From Emiliania huxleyi CCMP1516 (Eukaryota > Haptophyta > Isochrysidales > Noelaerhabdaceae), in the NCBI RefSeq assembly GCF_000372725.1, contig NW_005197561.1, forward strand, positions 1 to 23,452: 23,452 bases of DNA. Direction: 5' to 3'. The notes under the pieces were generated by a model that saw only the letters and a program-made list of their open reading frames with translations, was not told the origin of the DNA and searched no databases. This document shows positions 8,103 to 15,612 of the stretch, piece by piece (the first letter of the stretch is position 1; every line of letters begins with the position of its first letter). A program made the translations under genes and the position numbers.

Positions 8103-8546
8103 ATGTCCGACTCCGAGGCTTCCATGCCGGGCCTGGAGCCGTTCCACGTGCGTCAGATCCGGATGGTCGAGCGCGTCCTCGGCCAGAAGGTGTCGCCACG
8201 CGACCACGCGATGATTGATTGTCTCGCGGAGCGCATGGAGAGGTACGGTTGGCACTCCGTCAGCATCAACCCGGTGCCGCTTGGGTATCAGTACATCATC
8301 CAGGCCAAGTCTGAGAAGAGGCGGGAGGATGAGGCCAGGCAGCAGGCCGCGCAGGACGCTGCGCAGCCTCAGCCTACCGCCACTTTCGCCGCACCGCCCG
8401 TGGCACCGTCTGCCGCCGCTGCCGCTCCGGCCGCAGCATCGCAGGCACACTCGCAGCACCAACAGGCGCAGCAACCCCAGCCCAACGAGTCGCCCGAGGG
8501 GTGGACGAGGGTCGGGAAGGGCGGCAAGCCGGAACTGGTTGGGTAG
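8103..8546 (+). CDS. Small conserved-looking protein of unknown function
   Basis: 147 residues, one exon, starting at the ATG in CCATGTCC, 148 bases after the cyclophilin stop on the same strand. Residues about 8-70 look like a compact folded domain (EPFHVRQIRMVERVLGQKV, then DHAMIDCLAERMERYGWHSV and PLGYQYIIQAK). Residues 75-90 are a charged helix. Residues 90-130 are Ala/Gln/Pro-rich and probably disordered. The end is SPEGWTRVGKGGKP. No signal peptide, membrane segment or catalytic motif is visible. The frame extends upstream only to a non-ATG codon, so 8103 is the natural start. Codon bias and the ordered N-terminal segment support it being real; the function is not recognised. Confidence 0.7.
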   Translation: MSDSEASMPGLEPFHVRQIRMVERVLGQKVSPRDHAMIDCLAERMERYGWHSVSINPVPLGYQYIIQAKSEKRREDEARQQAAQDAAQPQPTATFAAPPVAPSAAAAAPAAASQAHSQHQQAQQPQPNESPEGWTRVGKGGKPELVG

Positions 8547-8830
8547 TAGTCTAAGTTCTGAGCCTCGCGGCTTAACGGGTCTAAGTGTGGCTAGCCACGC
8601 TGGAGTGCTTACGCGGTCTAAGATCAGCGGGAGCCTCTTACACCGGCTAAGTCGGCCATGGCACGCGATATACGGCGCTCGCGCCCAAATTTTCTTCCCC
8701 AGAGCGGAAGCTGGCGGGCCGGGGGCTTCGGGCGGGTGCGCGGCGGCACCCGTGCCACCGGGACGGGCCGTGGTGGCCCGTGTGGCGGCCGTGAAGGGCC
8801 GTTTGGTGCGCCCCGGCGGCCTCCTGCACG

Positions 8831-9010
8831 GCGGCCGCCGGGGCCGGTTTGGACTGTGTTTGGGGGGGTGGAGTGGTCCGGTGGCCGGTGTGATGGTCGT
8901 TTATCACCCTCCTATCACCCACTTACCGCCCCCGGCCGTGGGGGCCTCTCCAGACGCCGCCATTTATGATTTCAAAGGGTCCTGCCGACGCTCATCACAG
9001 TGCGGCGGAG
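8831..9010. repeat. Long direct repeat, copy 1
   Basis: Starts GGCCGCCGGGGCCGGTTTGG and ends near CACAGTGCGGCGGAG. It is nearly identical to the block starting exactly 370 bases downstream. It contains a G7 run and mirror-like GGCCG tracts. The best open frame encodes RFGLCLGGW...GPVAGVMVVY in both copies, but the ORFs have no recognisable domain. Confidence 0.85.
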
Positions 9011-9200
9011 GGGCCGGAGCCGGCGCCGCGGAGGACGAGGATGGCCGTGACGGACCGGGACGAGCTCTGGGAGGTTCATTGTCAGTGAGTATATTGTAGA
9101 GGCCACCCATGTGCACAATATCTTGACTGAGAGCTAATTCTGGGGAGGCGATGCCGGGGCCGTACAGCAGCTTGATGGTGCTGCGCCGGCGTGCGTCCCG

Positions 9201-9387
9201 CCGGCCGCCGGGGCCGGTTTGGACTGTGTTTGGGGGGGTGGAGGGGTCCGGTGGCCGGTGTGATGGTCGTTTATGGCCCTCCTATCACCCACCTACCACC
9301 CCCGGCCGTGGGGGCCTCACCGGACGCCGCCATTCATGATTTCAAAGGGTCCTGCCGTCGCTCAGTCCGAATCACAGTGGGGCGGAG
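9201..9387. repeat. Long direct repeat, copy 2
   Basis: Second copy of 8831-9010, differing by scattered substitutions (for example TATCACCC to TATGGCCC) and an insertion of a few bases near its end (CTCAGTCCGAATCACAG against CTCATCACAG). The roughly 190 bases between the copies show no gene. This could be a segmental duplication or two insertions of a dispersed repeat. Confidence 0.85.
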
Positions 9388-9942
9388 CCTACCCTGCCAG
9401 CCCCGCAGGCATGGCCGCAGGGCGCAGCGGCCAGCGCCCAAAGCCGCCACGAGAGCACGAGCAGGATCTACTTTGTGCGAATGTCCATGGAGCATGCGAG
9501 CATGGCACCATCCTCAGCATGACATACGTTTTACTATTAGTTCATGTGTGCGTCACAACACAAAACCTGAGTGTCCGTGGAACTCTCGACGCATCGGCTC
9601 AGTGACAGTGTGATCAAACAGATCCCCATCAACGACAACCGCCCAAAAACACACAGGCGGGCCACACAACGTAGCGCTCTCAGACCCATCGGAGCAGAAA
9701 CACAGTCATCAAAGCGAAGCATGGCTACATGTACAGAGCAGCGCTGGGGGGAGGCGGCTTATGCCGCGCTCCGCGTTCGCCGAAGAGAAGCCGGGCCAGG
9801 AGCAGAGCCTCCCTCCTGCCGCCTGCTCCTCGCACCGGCTCCGGCCTGTCCTCCTCTCGCCGCCCAGCCGGGGCGAGGCTGCGGCGGGCCGGAAGTGCGT
9901 GCAGCGGGCGGCCATGCGGGCGAGTGGGGGCCAGCTCGGCCT
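9388..9942. other. No gene seen; presumed 3' UTR of the four-repeat gene
   Basis: The right part should be transcribed on the minus strand as the 3' UTR of the gene ending at 9943. Plus-strand ORFs here are antisense or repeat read-through. No structural RNA was recognised. Confidence 0.4.
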
Positions 9943-10630
9943 CTAGTTCGCCTTTCCGTCGCCGAGCGGTGCGGCGGCGGCGGCTGCCTGCTCATAGACG
10001 AAGTCATACTCGAGCGAGTTGGCCTTGCCGAGCGAGGTTGGCACGACCTGCCCGACCAGCGCCGTCGCGGGGCCGTTGCCCTTCCCGTCGCCGAACGGCG
10101 TCGCGCGCGCGGCGGCCGAGTTATAAACAAACTCCTGCTCCAGCGCCGGGTAGGCGACCTGCGCGGGCATCGCCGGCTTGGCGGGCGCGTCTGGCGAGTT
10201 GCCCTTGCCGTCGCCTAGGGGAAGGAGGGAGATGCGTTTTCCCTCTCAGGTGTGAGCCGTCTGGCCACCGCGCAAATGATCACGGAGATTGGTGGTGCCG
10301 GGTGTCGCGCTGCAGTCTCGGTGTGCATGTCAGTTCTGTCCATCGAGTATGTCACGCACCGAGCGGCTTGGCGTTGGCACCCGCCGACTCGTACACGAGC
10401 GTGCTCGCCCACGACCGCTTCGGATAGGCAGGAGCAGGGGTCTGCCTGTCAAATTTCATGTCGCCCTTTCCATAGCCCGCCGGCTTGGCGTTGGAGCCAG
10501 CCTGCTCGTAGACGAATTTGTACTCGAGGCTATTCATCGACACGACGGGAGCGCGTGCCGATGCGGGGCTGCTCAGCCGCGCGTGGTTGTGCATCGTGAA
10601 CGCGAGCGAGGTAGAGAAGAGGCTCACCAT
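9943..10630 (-). CDS. Plastid-targeted protein of four FVYE...PLGDGK repeats
   Basis: Two exons, 10630-10360 and 10214-9943, joined across a 145-base GT-AG intron that splits a Gly codon; 180 residues. The N-terminus (MVSLFSTSLAFTM, then ARLSSPASARAPVVSM) looks like a hydrophobic signal plus a Ser/Ala/Arg transit peptide. The rest is four repeats of about 40 residues: LEYKFVYEQAGSNAKPAGYG; STLVYESAGANAKPLGDGKG; LEQEFVYNSAAARATPFGDG; LEYDFVYEQAAAAAAPLGDG. The repeat consensus is L-E-x-x-F-V-Y-E-x-A-x-x-x-A-x-P-L-G-D-G-K-x-N, and the protein stops right after the last GDGKAN. The intron interrupts repeat 2 inside LGDG, and the repeat resumes intact, which strongly supports the splice. The repeats may bind a partner or pigment protein at the thylakoid; that is inference. 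No enzyme motif is present. Confidence 0.85.
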
Positions 10631-10747
10631 TGTTTTGGAAGGCTTGTGGGATGGGAAGCGATGCGAAGGAGGGGCACACTTCGCCGACCGATTACGAATG
10701 AGCCGTAACGATCTGCTGCTGCACTTGAGCACTCCCTTGGGTTGACT

Positions 10748-10770
10748 GTTTTCTTTCTTTCTTTCTTTCT
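10748..10770. repeat. TTTC microsatellite upstream of the four-repeat gene
   Basis: About five TTTC units, flanked on both sides by a duplicated GCACTTGAGCACT motif (near 10722 and 10772). It lies about 120 bases 5' of the start codon of the minus-strand gene, in its presumed promoter or 5' UTR. Confidence 0.8.
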
Positions 10771-10952
10771 GAGCACTTGAGCACTGGATAGGGTCGATTC
10801 CGCATGGTACGTGACCCCTGCTGCTGTTACCTCCGGTCCACACGGGTACTCCCGTGCTAGGACAACAAGGAAGGCCCCACGGTACACGGCGTCTCCACAC
10901 TAGGCGAGTCACACAAGTGTCGGGATTGGGATCAAAGCGCTGACTGAGAGTC

Positions 10953-11445
10953 ATGAATGAATGTATGTATGTGCATGTTGTCATGCGAGACGCTCCCGGC
11001 GGAGCGACTCATTCATCTTGGCTTGGGTCTGCTGCGCGCTGCTCCGGGGGAGCTTTGCTTTGTGCGCGACAGGGGCTTGGCCTGCGGCGGTGGAGCCGGC
11101 GGCCGAAAGGCTGGCGGGGCAACGCCCGTCCGCAAGGTCTCGCGCCATGCGCTGCGGTTCGCGGCGAGCTCGGGCCAGCGCGTCTTGTCGATGCGGAACA
11201 TCTCGAGCGCCTTGATGCTTGAAGATGGAGCGGCCGTACGTCATGAACGGCGAGCCTATCGGGCGGCGATGGGGCACCCACGCTGAGAGCAAGCGGCGAG
11301 GGAGCCTCGTCTCGTAAGGCATGCGGCTGACGTGTCCAAGCCACCGGTCACCGGAGCTGCCGGCGAGCGATGTAGAACTCGATGGAGTCCAACCCCAGCC
11401 GCTGTCCCAGCTCTTGTGTCGAGATGAGCCGTAGCGACCCGGTTT
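10953..11445 (-). mobile_element. 5'-truncated LINE (non-LTR retrotransposon) 3' remnant
   Basis: On the minus strand three frames successively encode the typical end of a LINE reverse-transcriptase ORF. They read LISTQELGQRLGLDSIEFYI with ARRQLR; then WLGHVSRMPYETRLPRRLL, GSPFMTYGRSIFK; then IKALEMFRIDKTRWPELAAN with RSAWRE, stopping at 11013-11015. The first break is a 7-base insertion repeating CGG(TGAC)CGG near 11344; the second is near 11217. So it cannot make the protein in one frame. The palm and fingers of the RT, endonuclease and ORF1 are absent, as expected for 5' truncation during target-primed reverse transcription. About 40 bases past the stop lies a short tandem tail (CATACATACATTCATTCAT on the minus strand). 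Target-site duplications were not found. Confidence 0.8.
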
Positions 11446-11461
11446 CTTCTTTTTCTCGTTG

Positions 11462-12257
11462 ATGGTTGTAGAAAAACTGGAAATCGTCGCCGAAATGGAC
11501 AGGTACGCGGCTGCGCTCAGTGCGAAGTTCTCCCCCGAGTGCATGTGCCTGCAGGACGTGAGCGACGGGCATACACGGCAAGGCTTCGCCGACGGAAGGG
11601 TGAAGAAAACGCGAACAACCAATTACTCCTTGTCTCTACCCCTTACCTGCCCTTGCCACGCTAGGCGCTCGACGCGGAGGGCTTGGAGATTCTCCTGCTC
11701 CTCGTCAGTTCCGCCTTTGAGGACCTAGCAGCGCTGCAGCGGCAGCAGGCTCCGTCCTGCCTTTCTCTGTGTCACCTCTGGAGAGCAGCGCTCGGCCGCT
11801 GGACCCTCCGGCCCCTCTCCCCTCCCGGCCATCCTCACCCCCCGAAGCAGGCGGTCAATGACATCCTCGGCCCAGACCTGCGAAGTGGCAAAATTCACTC
11901 GATTCAGATGCGGTGGCGACTCCACACAACACACCGATCTCTGACACTCACAACACTCCTCCGCCTTCCACACAGAGCCGCCCTCCCATCAGGTGCTGGA
12001 CGCCGGCGCAGTGGCAGAAGAAGGGCCGCCCAACAACGCTGCGGTCCGGCGTCCCTTGCGCGCTCATCGCCCTCTCCGAGTCTCCGCTCCTCTCCCTCCC
12101 GGCGGCATCCCCCGCCGCCGGCCTCGCCGGGCCGCCTGTGTGCTCGCTGCCGCCATCAAAGGTGTCATCCGAGCCGAGCCTGCCGACGTGGAAGCTGCCG
12201 CCAAAGATGGTTGAGCACCAGCAGCTCTGCGAGTGTGGCGGTGGCGCGGTCTCGTGA
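11462..12257 (+). CDS. Probable multi-exon gene, unknown function
   Basis: A consistent 187-residue model joins 11462-11599, 11665-11748, 11851-11912 and 11978-12257. Exon 1 encodes MVVEKLEIVAEMDRYAAALS...; exon 2 ALDAEGLEILLLLVSSAFED; exon 3 AVNDILGPDLRSGKIHSIQM; exon 4 RPPIRCWTPAQWQKKG... ending SLPTWKLPPKMVEHQQL...GAVS. Introns 1 and 3 start with GT. Intron 2 needs a GC donor (CAGCAG|GCTCCG), although its 102 bases are also open in frame and could be retained. Exon 1 is preceded by a polypyrimidine tract and TTGTAG (to 11470), so it may instead be an internal exon starting at 11471, with the LINE remnant then in the upstream intron. The acceptor of exon 4 is the least certain. No family recognised. 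Confidence 0.45.
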
Positions 12258-12563
12258 GGCGGCGTGCCTACTTGGCCGGGTTTTGCGTGTTTTGAGGACT
12301 TGTGCGCGTGGCTGATGCTAGCGGCTGATGTGGCGTCAGGTGTGTATGTGGTGTGGAGGGAACGTCTAGCTCTGCATGGACATGGTTGGGAGGGCTGCAC
12401 GGGCGACACGAGGGTCCTCGCGCTATCGCTCTCGATCCTCTCTCTCCGCGTGGTCTGTGATTGTGTTTTTTTTGCGCGTCATGTGTGTGTGTCGTCCGCC
12501 CAAACTTGATGATGATTGATGTGTTTTGAACCATTTCTAACTCACAACCATCTAGTCTCTCTC

Positions 12564-12573
12564 TATATATAAA
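12564..12573 (+). promoter_or_regulatory. TATA-like string TATATATAAA
   Basis: An isolated AT-rich element in GC-rich surroundings, preceded by CTCTCTC. No supported plus-strand gene starts downstream, so its role as a promoter is doubtful; it may simply be part of a 3' UTR. Confidence 0.15.
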
Positions 12574-12853
12574 GCAATGCAATCTCCGCTCATCCTAACA
12601 TAAGTGGACGTCGACTCCACCGACGTGCGACGAGACGTGTGTGCGCCCACGGCGCGCGCACCGGGGCCCACGTACACGCTCTCTCCGACGTCCGAGACCG
12701 CGAGAGCGAGACGCGCGAGGTCGATCACAGCATGCGCTCCAATCGCTGGCTCGACTCGTTGCGCCTCGGGTGTGCGCCTCTCGCCGCACACCGGATTCCT
12801 GCTCGCACGACCGTGTCGACGCTCGCGACGCGCGCCCGGCAAGAGGCTACTCG

Positions 12854-12887
12854 ACTCTCTCTCTCTCTCTCTCTCCCTCTCTCTCTC
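12854..12887. repeat. CT dinucleotide microsatellite
   Basis: About 16 CT units with one interruption (CCCT). It lies in the interval between two convergent genes. Confidence 0.95.
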
Positions 12888-12974
12888 GCACCGCTCGCTC
12901 GCCCCTTGCGTGGGTCCGAGCTTACTACACTAACGCCTCTTGTGTGGCGGGCGGGTGCGCCTCTCACGCCCCTC

Positions 12975-15460
12975 TCACCGGAGGGTGTCGGGGAGGACGG
13001 CCTGCTGCTGGTTGGCGAGGAGCACGTCCCCCATGGAGGGCGTCCTGGAGAGGCCCGACGCTGTCGCAGCCTCCGAGAGCGCGTCCTCGTCCTCGCGCGG
13101 GTCCTTGCCCTCCGCCTTGGCCTTGAGGCCCTTGCCGGCGGAGGTGAGGACCACGACCCGCGGCGACTTGGCCACCGCCTCGCCCTCTCCTACAGACGCA
13201 GAGAAGGCGCGTGGCTGGTCGTGCTGGATGGGCGCTTGCCCGCTGCTCGCCGCCCTCCGCCTGCGCTCCTCCGCCCCTCCTCCTTGCGCCTCGCCGCCGC
13301 GTCCTGCTCGCGCCTGGCGGCGCCGCGGCGCTCGTACTGCATCAGCCGGCCTGCGGCGGCACCGAGGGGTCGTGGAGAGGGACCGACGGCCACCCCTAGC
13401 CCTCTGAGAGATCGGCTCTCGCCAATGTGCCACGAGAGGAGCGGGTGCAGCAGCGCCGCGACGACGAAGCCGCCGCCGACGATGAGAGCGATGTGTGACA
13501 CGTCGCCGGCCGCGTGCGTGAAGCGGGCGCCCCACTGAGTGATCCTCTGCGCGTGCTGGCCGAGGACGGTCGCGGCGAGGCCGAGCGCGCCGACCACCGC
13601 CGCAGCGTGGTGCGGCGGCAGCGCCGTCAGCTGGAGCGCAAAGCCGAGGACGAAGCAGACAAACTAGGAGTTGGGTCGGGGTGCGCGCGTGTGGGGCCGT
13701 GGGTGGCAGAGGGGCGGGAGGCGGGAGGTGGACGATGGAGGGTGGAGGGTGGAGGCACTCGCACCTGCACGAAGCGCGGATCGCCGCGCTTGCGGTAGAC
13801 GAAGGCGAGGTTGACCACGGAGAGGGCGAGGTTGGGCAGGAGGGCGACGAGGTCGACCTTCGCGTGCAGAAAGTAATAGGCGACGACCGCGTTGGCGGCA
13901 TAGGCGGTCGCGTTGAAGGCGAAGGAGAAGGTGGTGGCCGAGATGAAGCCATGGAACTTGAGCGTCTGGGGGGAGGCGGCGGCAGCCCGTCGGGGAGCGG
14001 CGGGAGGGGAGAGGCGTGTGCGGCGTGTGCGGCGGGAGGGGCGGGAGGTGCGGGAGGTGCGGCGCCTGCAGGAAGAAAGCGGTGGTCACGTTGTGCGCGA
14101 TGTCGAGCGAGACGAAGAGCGGGACGAAGCGCCACTCGGGCGGCAGCAGGCCTCGCATGTGCAGCGACACAAAGTAGGGCACAGCCACCTGCCGGCCCGA
14201 GATCCGCCGAGATGAGCCGAGATGCAGCCGAGGCGCGAGGCGGGGTGCGCCGCCGCCTGCGACTTGAAGACATAGTTGAGCCGCACCACCTTGACCTGCC
14301 GAGGGACGGGCGGGGCGGGAGGAGCGCTCGTCGCACAGCGCGCACGGCGGGCCGCCCCACATCCTACCGCCCACGTCCCAGCCCGCCCACATCCGCGCCA
14401 CCGGGCGGCGGAGCTGACGCCGGCAGCGGCGGCGGCGTGGTGCGGCTGGCGCTCTCTCGCCTGCAGGTTGATCCACGCCACCCGCCAGGCCGAGAGCTTG
14501 CGGCCGTTGGCCGCCTCATTGCCCGCCTCCCAGTCGGCGTACGAGGTCTTTGGGAAGGTCGCGCGCGACATGAACCAAAACATGGCGAAGGAGAAGTAGG
14601 CGAGCTTGGCCGCCGCGCCGCGCGAGGAGGTCGGGTGCTCCGCCGCCGACCCCTCAAAGCACGGCAGGAAGGCGCCGTGCTGCAGCGCGATGACCACCTG
14701 CGCGAGCAGGGCCGCGGGGAAGGGTTGCGGGAGTCGTCGAAAGGCGCTGTGTCAGGAGTATGTGAGGACGGTGAGCCGCCCAAAGACTACGATCTCCAGC
14801 CAGAGCACCCATTGGAGGCCGTTTCTATGGCTTCCCTCTCTACCCGAGGCTGCTCGGACCTGGAACCAAAAGTTCTCGACGAGGAAGCCGTACCTGCGGT
14901 GAGCACGGGCGGCAGGGGATCACGGCTGACGACGAGATTAGCGTGGTGAGGCAGGAGGCTGAGGAGGTTTGGTCCTCTCCTCTCCTCTCCTCACCTCTCT
15001 TTTCTCCTCTCCTCTCCTCTCCTCTCCTCTCCTCTCCTCTCCTCTCCTCAAGGAGGGTGCGGAAAGCGGCGGGGCTGGGCGGCGAGGCTGGCGGTAAGGC
15101 GAACGGGAGAGTAAGTGCGTGCGCTGTGGCCGAGCTCCGATGTGGAGCGCGGCGGAGAGGCCAGAGTGGAGAGGCGGGGAGAGAGGAGCGAGGAGGTGCC
15201 GCTCACGAAAACGTCCGGCTCTCGGCGAACATGCCCTTGTTGACGTCGGATTTGGCTAGGTGGCCAAAGTTGCGCAGCGCCGAGGCTGTCACGAGGCACC
15301 CACACACTTTCATGGCCATGAACCACAAAAAGTCGGCGCTGTAGCGCCGCTCGCAAAACATAAAGCCGTAAAAGTCGAGCGCTTCGAGAACGAGGTAGGT
15401 GACACCGAGCACCTTGTGGTCCGAATGCCGGAGCGGGTTGACCAATGTCCTGAAATTCAT
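12975..15460 (-). CDS. Polytopic membrane protein, multi-exon, unknown family
   Basis: Exons on the minus strand, with reading phase preserved: 15460-15207, 14893-14770, 14697-14461, 14295-14257, 14188-14066, 13965-13765, 13663-13423 and 13350 to the stop at 12975-12977. The protein starts MNFRTLVNPLRHSDHKVLG. About ten hydrophobic helices can be seen, among them VLGVTYLVLEALDFYGFMF, WFMAMKVCGCLVTASAL, LAYFSFAMFWFMSR, FVPLFVSLDIAHNVTTAFF, AYAANAVVAYYFL, ALLPNLALSVVNLAFVY, FVCFVLGFALQLTAL and IALIVGGGFVVAALLHPLL. A charged Arg/Glu/Ala linker (RRGAARREQDAAARRKEE) and a soluble tail with SPRVVVLTSAGKG and SRTPSMGDVL follow. Introns after exons 3, 4, 5 and 7 begin with GC; those after exons 1, 2 and 6 begin with GT. 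One frame change inside the last segment (about 13300-13240) is unresolved: a further tiny intron, or an indel. The donor of intron 2 is also tentative. No transporter or channel signature was recognised. Confidence 0.75.
14973..15049. repeat. CTCCT/TCTCC pentanucleotide minisatellite
   Basis: About 14 units with minor interruptions. It lies wholly within the first intron (14894-15206) of the minus-strand membrane-protein gene, where the transcribed strand reads AGGAG, a purine-rich tract. Confidence 0.9.
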
Positions 15461-15612
15461 CACGTGACCGTTCGCGCCGGCCGGGCCGGCAAGTGGGCGA
15501 TACACCGCGCCAAGGTCGACCAAGGGATGAGAATCGGCGCGGGTTCCCTTTCTTTGAAATGCGAAACTCCAGAAATAGGCCCGGAAAACCTGGGATACGC
15601 CGGGTTCGATTC
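15461..15612. promoter_or_regulatory. Possible bidirectional promoter
   Basis: Only about 150 bases separate the minus-strand ATG at 15460 from the first well-placed plus-strand ATG at 15613 (another in-frame ATG is at 15559). A CACGTG box (G-box/E-box) lies next to the minus-strand start at 15461-15466. No TATA box is evident. The assignment depends on the plus-strand gene being real. Confidence 0.3.

Larger units (their letters stand above)
12258..12974. other. Intergenic between convergent genes
   Basis: Should contain the 3' UTRs of the plus-strand gene ending at 12257 and the minus-strand membrane-protein gene ending at 12975. It holds a TATA-like string and a CT microsatellite listed separately. 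A minus ORF at 12842-12552 contains a non-repetitive stretch (AHAVIDLARLALAVSDVGES) but has no ATG-supported start or known domain. Confidence 0.4.

Noticed and set aside
8215..9099. 294-residue plus-strand ORF
   Set aside because: It overlaps the better small gene at 8103-8546 in another frame and then continues through the duplicated repeat; no domain.
10748..10770. Poly-pyrimidine tract as a splice acceptor for an upstream exon of the four-repeat gene
   Set aside because: That gene is on the minus strand, where the tract reads as purines; no acceptor AG fits.
12639..13538. 299-residue plus-strand ORF
   Set aside because: It runs through the CT microsatellite and antisense to the C-terminal exon of the membrane-protein gene; Arg/Leu/Ser composition only.
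13681..14949. 422-residue plus-strand ORF
   Set aside because: Antisense to the membrane-protein exons, whose phase-consistent splicing and hydrophobic pattern are convincing. The plus product is Arg/Gly/Ala-rich with no domain, typical of GC-rich shadow frames.
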